Assembly (NCBI GenBank): GCA_027050975.1
Contig: JALUAR010000051.1
Coordinates: 1 to 5,855, forward strand
Direction of reading: 5' to 3'
From: Thermodesulfovibrio sp.
Lineage (GTDB): Bacteria; Nitrospirota; Thermodesulfovibrionia; Thermodesulfovibrionales; JdFR-85
Length of the DNA stretch: 5,855 bases
Program-made: the position numbers and the translations under genes
Notes under the pieces: generated by a model
Database searches by the model: none
What the model was told of the DNA's origin: nothing
The model's input: only the letters and a program-made list of their open reading frames with translations
Part shown: in pieces, positions 1 to 5,855 of the stretch
Numbering within the stretch: position 1 is the stretch's first letter
How the letters are laid out: each line of letters starts with the position of its first letter

Positions 1-65
1 GGGTGGGTTAATTTTTTCTTACTATTGTATTCTCAAACCTTAAATGCAGTGTGCGAAAATTGTCT

Positions 66-92
66 AAAATCGGGAGCCATTTTGATGCCCCC
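66..92 (-). terminator. Weak candidate intrinsic terminator in operon direction
   Basis: In minus-strand RNA, GGGGGC (92-87) can pair with GCUCCC (77-72) over a 9-nt loop, giving six pairs including one G-U wobble, followed by G and AUUUU (70-66). On the plus strand the wobble becomes an A-C mismatch, which favours function in the operon's direction. The U-tract is short and the site is about 410 nt beyond the remnant's stop codon, so support is modest. Confidence 0.3.
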
Positions 93-196
93 CTACTTAA
101 AGGCTTATACAAAATACTTTTCTTCTATTTTTGAATTGATAAAGACAAGAAAAAGGAACGGTAGATACTCAATCTCCATAGGTTAGTTAATCAATG

Positions 197-212
197 AGTG
201 ATTTCAATCACT
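197..212. repeat. Perfect 7-bp inverted repeat with 2-bp centre
   Basis: AGTGATT-TC-AATCACT forms a perfect dyad of 7-bp arms around two bases. The shape fits a site for a dimeric regulator, but no gene start lies next to it in this window, so a function is only a guess. It is too tight to fold as a normal hairpin at full stem length. Confidence 0.4.
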
Positions 213-501
213 TCAAGCAACTGGCAACAAAAGTATGAAAGCCTGAAGACTGAGCACGAGAGTAAAGTCGATTTTTAACATTCCATAATAGATGCAAGGA
301 AAACCTGTATTTTCCTGCCTATTCTCTGGCGTAGGTCTCAGAGGTAGGACACCTTGAAGGAGTTCGAAACAGCCATCAACATGACTCCACGCAGACAGGG
401 CTGTAAGAAACTTTAAGGACATCTTAAAAGTAAAGATAATCAAAGGGAAAGGACAACCCAGCAGATAAAAATATATCCTCTTAACATACAGGGACGGGTC
501 T

Positions 502-693
502 TCACTTCCCTTCTAACAGCGCAGCCATCTTCTGTTTTTCCTTGCTATTTCGGAAATAACCAGGTTCAGAGATTCTTCCGACCATCCCCCCACCAAGTGC
601 TCGATAAAGCGCCACGACCGCCTACGACAGCCTGCCTTGTTCGGGCCTCTTCGGCTTTGATTTGGGCACGAATGGTCTCCCCTTACTCTTCAT
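502..693 (-). pseudogene. Degraded C-terminal remnant of a TolC/NodT-family outer-membrane efflux channel
   Basis: This sits where operons of this kind often place the outer-membrane factor. Read from 621 down to the TGA at 502-504, the frame gives AVVALYRALGGGMV followed by about 26 more residues rich in Lys and Glu. VALYRALGGG is the near-invariant C-terminal hallmark of NodT-type channels. Just upstream, in the frame shifted by one base, positions 679-626 encode ETIRAQIKAEEARTRQAV, which suits a channel alpha-helix. The two pieces are in different frames, and a TAG (622-624) interrupts the second frame. Intact family members are usually about 450-500 residues; fewer than 70 are recognisable here and the whole N-terminal and barrel part is absent. 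Either a large deletion removed most of the gene or only its tail was ever carried here. The C-terminal hallmark is clear; the assignment of the upstream segment to a precise part of the channel is uncertain, since it could be the end of the last helix or an earlier repeat. Confidence 0.62.
610..628 (-). repeat. Imperfect 9/10-bp tandem duplication in the channel remnant
   Basis: On the minus strand GTCGTAGGCG (628-619) is followed immediately by GTCGTGGCG (618-610); the units differ by one extra A. Removing the first 10-base unit would join RTRQA to VVALYRALGGG in a single frame and remove the TAG stop, so this duplication could be the frameshifting lesion. Confidence 0.6.
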
Positions 694-700
694 TAGTGTT

Positions 701-706
701 CTCCTC
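701..706 (-). promoter_or_regulatory. Strong Shine-Dalgarno before an orphan ATG
   Basis: GAGGAG on the minus strand is seven bases upstream of an ATG at 691-693 and within the 18-nt gap after the second permease stop. The spacing resembles the other gene starts in the operon. The ATG opens only a 23-codon frame (MKSKGRPFVPKSK and onward) ending at TAG 622-624, so it looks like the surviving translation start of the lost channel gene. It may also be fortuitous. Confidence 0.45.
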
Positions 707-711
707 GTTGG

Positions 712-1842
712 TCACTCCAGTCTTTGACGGAACGTCCATCCGGCTATCACCAAGGTTACGAGACCAATCGGCACCATCGGCCAGGCCAGTTGCAAGACAG
801 TTGACGTCTTCATTCCCTCAAGAAGAATTCCCTTGACAATCAAGATAATGTAGTAAATGGGATTTACGTATATCGCCCACCGCAACCAGGCAGGCATGTT
901 CTCCACTGGTGTAACAAAGCCACTGAGAAGGATAGCAGGTACCAAGAATGCGAATGCTCCGAAAAAGGCCTGTTGTTGTGTCTTGGCAAGCGACGAAATC
1001 AACAAACCAATCCCGATCGTTGAGAATAGAGACACGAGCAAGGAACCAAACAAAAGAAGCGGCGACCCCTCACAGGGCAATGCAAACACAAGTGTGGCGA
1101 TAGCCACCATCGCCATTCCCTCTCCAAGGCCCAGTACCATCGCAGGTGTCGTCTTACCTATCAGGATTTCTAATGGCCTGAGCGGAGATACCAAGAGTTG
1201 CTCAAACGTTCCCAACTCCTTTTCTCGCGCAATTGAAAGAGACGTGACGATGAGCGCGATAAGGTTGGTCAGGATCCCAACCAGCCCTGGAACAGTACTC
1301 CAGACAGAATCAAGGTTCGGATTAAACCAGGCTCGGGACACGAGTTTAATGGAAGCCGCATCTGTTACAGGCTTTGATGGATTAATTGAGGCAGCGACGT
1401 ATTCACTAACAAAGCTATTGGTAATCTGACCAATATAACCAGATATCACCTGAGCAGCATAGGCTCTCCGGCCATCCAGGAGTATCTGAAGAGCGGCTGG
1501 TGTCCCGGATGCCAGGTCCCTCGAAAAAGTCGGGCCAATATGAACTACAGCTATCACATCTTGTGTATCTATTGCACGATGTACGTCGTCTAAATCCTGG
1601 AAATACTGTACATGAGAGAAAGTACGATGAGCAGATGCAAAACGGGAGATCAGTTCACGAGCCGCAGAACCGCGATCTTCGCTGTATATACCGAGCCGGA
1701 CATTCTTGACTTCATGAGTAGCGGCAAAGCTGAACACCAACAGCTGCATCAGGGGTGGGACCAGCAAGACGATGCGGTTGTGCGGATTACGCCAAATCGC
1801 CAGGAACTCTTTGATAATTAGTCTGACAATACGATTTAGCAT
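712..1842 (-). CDS. ybhR: ABC-2 family permease, YbhR-like (second membrane subunit)
   Basis: Second inner-membrane subunit of the exporter, 376 residues from the chosen start. Positions below count from the TTG one codon upstream. TM1 is about 24-42, followed by a periplasmic domain to about 180 that includes DTQDVIAVVHI (93-103) and ILLDGRRA (121-128). RAWFNPNLDS (171-180) is followed by TM2 about 184-203 and the coupling block AREKELGTFEQLLVSPL (206-222). Further hydrophobic segments lie near 233-255, 263-285, 293-310 and 350-370. QQQAFFG (290-296), PAILLSG (303-309) and SPVENMP-like TPVENMP (312-318) closely match E. coli YbhR as I remember it. A TTG at 1845 directly precedes the ATG at 1842. 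I choose the ATG because GGGAGA (1849-1854) lies 6 nt from it but only 3 nt from the TTG. The gene is paralogous to the first permease. Its TGA at 712-714 is followed 18 nt later by the orphan start of the channel remnant. Confidence 0.93.
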   Translation of the reverse strand: MLNRIVRLIIKEFLAIWRNPHNRIVLLVPPLMQLLVFSFAATHEVKNVRLGIYSEDRGSAARELISRFASAHRTFSHVQYFQDLDDVHRAIDTQDVIAVVHIGPTFSRDLASGTPAALQILLDGRRAYAAQVISGYIGQITNSFVSEYVAASINPSKPVTDAASIKLVSRAWFNPNLDSVWSTVPGLVGILTNLIALIVTSLSIAREKELGTFEQLLVSPLRPLEILIGKTTPAMVLGLGEGMAMVAIATLVFALPCEGSPLLLFGSLLVSLFSTIGIGLLISSLAKTQQQAFFGAFAFLVPAILLSGFVTPVENMPAWLRWAIYVNPIYYIILIVKGILLEGMKTSTVLQLAWPMVPIGLVTLVIAGWTFRQRLE

Positions 1843-1848
1843 CAATAT

Positions 1849-1854
1849 TCTCCC
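1849..1854 (-). promoter_or_regulatory. Shine-Dalgarno site deciding the second permease start
   Basis: GGGAGA on the minus strand lies between the stop of the first permease and the TTG-ATG pair. Six bases separate it from the ATG at 1842 and only three from the TTG at 1845, which favours the ATG. Confidence 0.6.
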
Positions 1855-1858
1855 GTAA

Positions 1859-3031
1859 TCATTCCAGGTTCATCTTCGTTTTTCGGATCGTCACTGTTAG
1901 GAAGAATGCAGCAAACACCAACAGAACGACCGTGTTCGGCACAATCACCTGCCAGACATTGCCAGCCAGGAACAGCGTCCTCAGGACTGAGACAAAGTAG
2001 CGCGGCGGCATCACGTAGGTCAGGTACCGAATCAGCCTGGGCATGCTATCAATCTCGAAAACAAGCCCAGACAAAATGATGGCGGGTAAGTATCCGACAA
2101 TCAGCGAGACCTGACTTGCCACAAATTGGTTGCGCGTTACTGAAGAAATCAGCAGGCCCAACCCCAGAGCTGAACAAAGAAACGTTGCAGAGACCATGGT
2201 TAGAACCCACAACGAACCTCGCAATGGAACCCCCAGCCCCAGGGTTGAAACGGCGACTACTAACTCCATCGCCAGCATTCCGAGAATGAAATAGGGGATA
2301 AACTTGCTCAGGACTATATCCCCTCGTGTAATCGGCGTTGCCAACAGGGCTTCCATCGTTCCTCGTTCCCATTCACGCGCGACAACCAGGGCCGTTAGCA
2401 AGGTACCAATAAGTGTCATGATGACGGCAATTGAGCCTGGAAGCAAGGCAGCGCGTGTTTCGCTCTCCTGGTTAAACCAGACTCGTGATTCGATCCTCAC
2501 GATCTCGCCACTGTTTCGTTGTCCTGCGTTGAGCCCTTCCTGTATGAGCCAATTACGTAACACTCCTTGGACATAATTCTGCACAAGTGAAGCGGTACTA
2601 ACATCGCTCCCACGAACCAACAACTGAAGTGGACTCAAGCTACGACGTTCAACGCGGCTGGCGAAGTCTGCTGGTATCACCAATACACCACTGAGCCGTC
2701 CTCCTATAAGGGCATCCTGAACCTCTCGCCGATCCCGGGCGACATGGACCATAAAGTACTTGTTATTCTGAAAAGAGGCCAGCAGGCGATTAACAATCGG
2801 TGAGTTGTCTTCACACACCACTGCAAGCTCTATATTCCTCACATCCAAGGATACGGCATAGGCAAACAGGAAAAGGAGCAGCAGCGGCAGGACGATTCCT
2901 ATCCCGACACTGCTTGGATCGCGCAGCATCTGGTAAGTTTCCTTGCGCACCAGGCCCCAAATACAGCGCAGACGGCTTCTTTGTGGTTGTACATCCACGT
3001 ATTGTGACTCTCCTGTGAGATTTTGGCCCAT
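1859..3031 (-). CDS. ybhS: ABC-2 family permease, YbhS-like (first membrane subunit)
   Basis: Inner-membrane half-transporter of 390 residues, expected to pair with the permease that follows and with the tandem ATPase to form the export pore. Layout: basic N-terminal tail (1-40), TM1 about 43-61, a large periplasmic domain about 62-195 ending in RVWFN (183-187), then five hydrophobic segments near 199-218, 245-265, 275-297, 307-324 and 363-381. The cytoplasmic block REWERGTMEALLATP (219-233) after TM2 is the family's conserved ATPase-coupling region and matches YbhS-type proteins. LGLLISS (291-297) and PAIILSG (316-322) are further ABC-2 hallmarks. The ATG at 3031 is well supported: AGGAGG (3037-3042) lies 5 nt upstream within the 14-nt gap after the ATPase stop. 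It ends CTG-GAA-TGA, 16 nt before the preferred start of the second permease. The substrate cannot be read from sequence; E. coli YbhFSR has been linked to tetracycline and other drug efflux, which should not be assumed here. Confidence 0.93.
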   Translation of the reverse strand: MGQNLTGESQYVDVQPQRSRLRCIWGLVRKETYQMLRDPSSVGIGIVLPLLLLFLFAYAVSLDVRNIELAVVCEDNSPIVNRLLASFQNNKYFMVHVARDRREVQDALIGGRLSGVLVIPADFASRVERRSLSPLQLLVRGSDVSTASLVQNYVQGVLRNWLIQEGLNAGQRNSGEIVRIESRVWFNQESETRAALLPGSIAVIMTLIGTLLTALVVAREWERGTMEALLATPITRGDIVLSKFIPYFILGMLAMELVVAVSTLGLGVPLRGSLWVLTMVSATFLCSALGLGLLISSVTRNQFVASQVSLIVGYLPAIILSGLVFEIDSMPRLIRYLTYVMPPRYFVSVLRTLFLAGNVWQVIVPNTVVLLVFAAFFLTVTIRKTKMNLE

Positions 3032-3045
3032 CCCTTCCTCCTCAA

Positions 3046-4791
3046 TTATGCAACCTCTAACTCATATCGCTCGTGACGCTGGATCATCTCGATAAAGGCG
3101 TCTTCCAGCGTTGGTTCAGGCAGGTTCTCCGACTGGATCGATCGTTTGAGGTCATCTGGGGTGCCGGTGGCTATAATCCTTCCCTGGTAAATCATCGCAA
3201 TACGATCACAGTATTCGGCTTCGTCAAGAAAATGTGTCGTGACTATAATAGTCATACCTTGATCGACCATTGCATTAATGCGGATCCAAAACTCGCGCCT
3301 CGTTATCGGATCGACGCCGCTGGTTGGCTCATCCAGGAACAGCACCTGTGGCTCATGCATGATGGCACAAGCCATAGCCAACCGTTGTTTGAAACCCAGA
3401 GGAAGGTCTCCAGCATTTGAATTGATAAACGGGGCGAGCTCAAATTCTTCAATCATCCTGTGTATCGTCTTCTGGAGTCTGCGTCCTTTCAGGCCATAGA
3501 CGCCTCCAAAAAACTCAAGGTTCTGATGAACACTCAAGTCGCTGTACAGGCTAAACCTCTGAGCCATGTAACCCAGCCGCTCTCGTGCCTTTGCGGGAGC
3601 CATAGTCAGGTCCACTCCAGCGACCTCTGCCTTACCCGAGGTCGGCCGGAGCAATCCGCACATCATTTTGAAGATGGTGCTTTTGCCTGCTCCATTGGGT
3701 CCCAACAGGCCGAAAATCTCACCGCGACGAACCGTGAAGCTGACCTGATCTACCGCAGTGAAAGAGCCAAAACGTTTCGTCAAATCCCGGGCTTCGACAA
3801 CCACGTCCCGTGTCGCTGTACCGGCCTCATGCAGCTTCTGAAATATGTGCGATGTTACGTTGGAGATGCGAGTCTTGGGAATGCCACTCAGCAACACCAT
3901 GAAGGCATACTCAAACCGGGGCGACGTCGGTCTTGCCTGGACATTTGTACCCAGTGCAGGGGGTACTGCAGTAGGTGTTTTCAGAATCAAACGAACTTTC
4001 CGCCCCTGAATAACGGCATCAAGAATATCCGGTTGCTCTAAGGCCTTGGCCAGAAGCTGTCGCCGGCTATCCTCGGTCGTCTCTACTATAAATGTCTGTC
4101 CCTCGACTTGTCTTATCAGATCTTCAGGCTTGCCTTGATATAAGAGCTTGCCCTCGTTTAGAAGCAAGACCTCGTCGCATCGTTGAGCCTCGTCCATGTA
4201 GGCCGTGCTCCAAATTACTGCCGTCCCTTCATCAACCAACTCATTCACCATCTTCCACAGTTCCCGACGGGAGACCGGATCCACTCCTACGCTCGGTTCG
4301 TCGAGCAACAACACGAGGGGTCTGTGAATTAAGGCGCACGCCAGGCCAAGCTTCTGTTTCATCCCTCCAGAGAGTTTCCCCGCCAGCCGAGAGGTGAATG
4401 GCCTCAGGCCTGTAAATGCAAGCAAACGCTCAAACGTTTCCTGTCGGTGCTTCCCAACCACGCCGCGAAGATCTGCATAGAGATGCAGGTTCTCCATCAC
4501 TGTCAGATCTTCATACAGACCGAATCTCTGCGGCATGTAGCTTACTATTGTGTGAACGCTTGAGACTTGCCCCACAGTGTCATATCCAGCCACTTTGATG
4601 CGTCCCTGGGTGGGCTCCAACAACCCAGCCATTAGACGCATCAAGGTAGTCTTGCCAGCACCATCAGGGCCAACCAATCCTGTGATCCGCCCGCCGTAAA
4701 TATTGGCTGTTACGCATTCCAGTACCGGCCGGTCAGCAGCAGAAAACTGTTTCCGAACCTCGTTGAGACTAATAAACACTTGGGACGCCAT
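3046..4791 (-). CDS. ybhF: Tandem ABC ATPase of a YbhFSR-type exporter (two NBDs fused)
   Basis: Cytoplasmic ATPase that powers the two permeases encoded downstream; both nucleotide-binding domains lie on one 581-residue chain, close to the length I recall for E. coli YbhF. NBD1: Walker A GPDGAGKTT 41-49, Q-loop Gln88, signature LSGGM 140-144, Walker B LLLDEP 161-166 with Glu165, D-loop SVGVD 167-171; the usual switch histidine is Ala197 (WSTAYMDEA). A linker of about 110 residues follows. NBD2: Walker A GPNGAGKST 364-372, Q-loop Gln411, atypical signature LPLGF 463-467, Walker B LFLDEP 484-489 with Glu488, D-loop SGVD 491-494, switch His520. The composite site with NBD2 Walker motifs plus NBD1 LSGGM is therefore canonical, and the other is degenerate. 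The ATG at 4791 has AAGGTG five bases upstream (4797-4802), overlapping the adaptor's stop codon. The next gene begins 14 nt after its TAA. A ribosome-associated RbbA-like role is less likely, because RbbA carries a fused membrane part absent here. Confidence 0.95.
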   Translation of the reverse strand: MASQVFISLNEVRKQFSAADRPVLECVTANIYGGRITGLVGPDGAGKTTLMRLMAGLLEPTQGRIKVAGYDTVGQVSSVHTIVSYMPQRFGLYEDLTVMENLHLYADLRGVVGKHRQETFERLLAFTGLRPFTSRLAGKLSGGMKQKLGLACALIHRPLVLLLDEPSVGVDPVSRRELWKMVNELVDEGTAVIWSTAYMDEAQRCDEVLLLNEGKLLYQGKPEDLIRQVEGQTFIVETTEDSRRQLLAKALEQPDILDAVIQGRKVRLILKTPTAVPPALGTNVQARPTSPRFEYAFMVLLSGIPKTRISNVTSHIFQKLHEAGTATRDVVVEARDLTKRFGSFTAVDQVSFTVRRGEIFGLLGPNGAGKSTIFKMMCGLLRPTSGKAEVAGVDLTMAPAKARERLGYMAQRFSLYSDLSVHQNLEFFGGVYGLKGRRLQKTIHRMIEEFELAPFINSNAGDLPLGFKQRLAMACAIMHEPQVLFLDEPTSGVDPITRREFWIRINAMVDQGMTIIVTTHFLDEAEYCDRIAMIYQGRIIATGTPDDLKRSIQSENLPEPTLEDAFIEMIQRHERYELEVA

Positions 4792-4800
4792 GTTTTCACC

Positions 4801-5855
4801 TTACTCCCTGCCTTGCGAACTTAGGGGTATGATAACTGTCACTGGCATACCCTGTCGCAACTCACCTTTTGTATCCTCCACAATCACGCGAATTCTGTAG
4901 ACAAGGTCTGTTCGGATTTCCCTGGTTTCAACTGTCTTGGGGGTGAATTCTGCTACTGGCGATATGAACCCTATCCTTCCTTGGTACAGGCGATCCGGGT
5001 AGGTATCGGTTCGTACCATGGCTGTCATGCCCGGGCGAATACGTCCCAGTTGCAACTCGTTGACATATGCGCGCACCCATACAGGATTCGTCAATGTGAT
5101 GATAAATACCGGCTCGCCAATGTTCACATAGTCACCCGGTTCGTGTACTCGTGTCTGGATGATGCCGCTTACCGGCGACAGCAGCCGACAATCTCGTAGT
5201 CGTCTCCTGGCCTCGGCCAGTTTGGCCTGTGCCTGTTGGACCAGGGCCCTTGCTCGCGCAATGTCTTCCTCTCTTGGACCGAGTTCCACGAGTTTCTGGT
5301 ACGCTTCTGCAGCCCTCAACTGCGCTTCGGCTTCATCAAGAACTGCTTTAGCGTTATCGAATTTCTGTCTTGATACCGCTCCACTACCAACGAGCTTCTG
5401 GATGCGTGTAAACTCCGTTTGAGCATTGAGAAAGGCTACACGGCGGGCTAACGTCGTTGCACGGGCTTGTGCTATCTCCTCCGGCCTTGAGCCGTTCTTC
5501 AAGCGCAAAAGCTCTGCTTTGCGTGCCTCCAGTGCTGCTTCTGCCTGCTTTACCGCGTCCTCAAAATAGCCAGACTCAAGTTCAGCAAGGACTTGACCAG
5601 GCTCCACTGTATTTCCTTCATCAACCAACAATTTCAAAATCCGACCGGCCACCTGGAAACCTATGCGTACCTCTCTGACCTCTACGTTTCCCTGCAACTC
5701 CAAGGTAGCAAGAGTGGACACGTCCCCTTTGAGGTGGGATCGTATTAGCTCCAGGACCTTGGAAGGTGGTACTCCTCTCCCTATCCAAAGCCATGCCCCT
5801 CCAACTACAGCCACCATGCTCAATACTACAATCACCAGAACGATCACTTTACGTT
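4801..5855 (-). CDS. ybhG: HlyD/YbhG-type periplasmic membrane fusion protein (adaptor), 5'-partial
   Basis: Periplasmic adaptor that links the inner-membrane ABC exporter encoded next to it to an outer-membrane channel. Numbering from the GTG at 5847: hydrophobic anchor about 1-21, first lipoyl half about 53-92 (VAGRI, VDEGNTV, GQVLAEL), long alpha-helical hairpin about 93-219, second lipoyl half about 221-251 (LLSPVSGII, VHEPGDYV), then the beta-barrel/membrane-proximal part with TNPVWVRAYV (253-262) and AEFTPKTVET (299-308). The last two blocks closely match my memory of E. coli YbhG (UPF0194). The hairpin tip carries R148, L152 and S159 in the RxxxLxxxxxxS spacing used to dock TolC-type channels. 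Codons for Arg and Lys precede the GTG without a stop up to the edge, and a basic residue pair before a membrane anchor is typical, so the real start is probably outside the window and the GTG is internal. It ends 9 nt before the ATPase gene. The family is secure; orthology to YbhG is inferred from motifs and gene order. Confidence 0.93.
   Translation of the reverse strand, partial: RKVIVLVIVVLSMVAVVGGAWLWIGRGVPPSKVLELIRSHLKGDVSTLATLELQGNVEVREVRIGFQVAGRILKLLVDEGNTVEPGQVLAELESGYFEDAVKQAEAALEARKAELLRLKNGSRPEEIAQARATTLARRVAFLNAQTEFTRIQKLVGSGAVSRQKFDNAKAVLDEAEAQLRAAEAYQKLVELGPREEDIARARALVQQAQAKLAEARRRLRDCRLLSPVSGIIQTRVHEPGDYVNIGEPVFIITLTNPVWVRAYVNELQLGRIRPGMTAMVRTDTYPDRLYQGRIGFISPVAEFTPKTVETREIRTDLVYRIRVIVEDTKGELRQGMPVTVIIPLSSQGRE

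Larger units (their letters stand above)
1..501. other. AT-rich region without a convincing gene
   Basis: This stretch is visibly richer in A and T than the operon, most strongly in about 1-240 and 420-490. All frames are short. The longest is a 76-codon minus-strand frame (213-443) that begins with TTG, has no Shine-Dalgarno sequence and resembles no family I know, so I do not call it. The only structures seen are the palindrome at 197-212 and the hairpin at 72-92. No tRNA, insertion-sequence ends or CRISPR repeats are visible. It is probably post-operon intergenic DNA, possibly including decayed sequence left by the event that truncated the channel gene. Confidence 0.6.

Noticed and set aside
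213..443. Minus-strand 76-codon open frame with hydrophobic ends.
   Set aside because: It begins at TTG, has no Shine-Dalgarno sequence before that or the internal ATG at 422, and resembles no family I know. A frame of this length in such DNA is expected by chance.
486..505. Sequence ACAGGGACGGGTC resembling ends of REP-type repeats near transposases.
   Set aside because: Only one copy is present, with no inverted partner and no transposase, so there is nothing to support a mobile element.
491..510. Possible terminator hairpin GGGA...TCCC just after the remnant.
   Set aside because: Only four base pairs form and no T-run follows in the minus direction.
597..836. Plus-strand 79-codon open frame across the end of the second permease and the remnant.
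   Set aside because: It is antisense to the permease C-terminus and channel remnant, its composition reads as a shadow, and no ribosome site supports it.
857..1429. Plus-strand 190-codon open frame opposite the second permease.
   Set aside because: It lies wholly antisense to conserved permease sequence and has no ribosome site or known motif.
3460..4041. Plus-strand 193-codon open frame opposite the ATPase gene.
   Set aside because: The opposite strand encodes unmistakable ABC ATPase motifs throughout; the plus frame has no recognisable domain.
1..5855. Possibility of a wholly new system.
   Set aside because: All four intact genes match a known exporter family in motifs, lengths and order; novelty is limited to the decayed channel gene and details of the ATP sites.

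Overview
The window holds most of one minus-strand operon for a YbhGFSR-type drug/solute exporter, read from the right edge leftward. The gene order is a periplasmic adaptor (HlyD/YbhG type), a tandem two-domain ATPase (YbhF type), a first ABC-2 permease (YbhS type) and a second ABC-2 permease (YbhR type). The last position holds a short, broken remnant that looks like the C-terminal end of a TolC/NodT-family outer-membrane channel. The adaptor and channel remnant imply a Gram-negative (two-membrane) bacterium. The genes are of middling GC, while the first 500 bases are clearly AT-rich. I cannot name a genus from this.

Layout: 4801-5855 adaptor, whose true start lies beyond the right edge; 3046-4791 ATPase; 1859-3031 permease 1; 712-1842 permease 2; 502-693 degraded channel remnant; 1-501 AT-rich DNA without a convincing gene, containing a 16-bp palindrome and a weak candidate terminator. 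The genes are separated by only 9-18 nt, each gap carrying a purine-rich Shine-Dalgarno sequence, so they are almost certainly one transcript. The promoter is outside the window.

How it should work: the two permeases form the inner-membrane pore as a heterodimer, and the ATPase supplies both nucleotide-binding domains on one chain. The adaptor bridges the periplasm to a TolC-like channel. The adaptor still has the RxxxLxxxxxxS hairpin-tip motif used to dock such channels, yet the channel gene that appears to have ended the operon is reduced to about 190 bp with a frameshift. The pump therefore probably borrows a channel encoded elsewhere, or is itself losing function. This is a known transporter family rather than a new system. 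The most interesting points are the eroded channel gene, the near-duplicate that could explain its frameshift, and the one-sided degeneration of the ATP sites.
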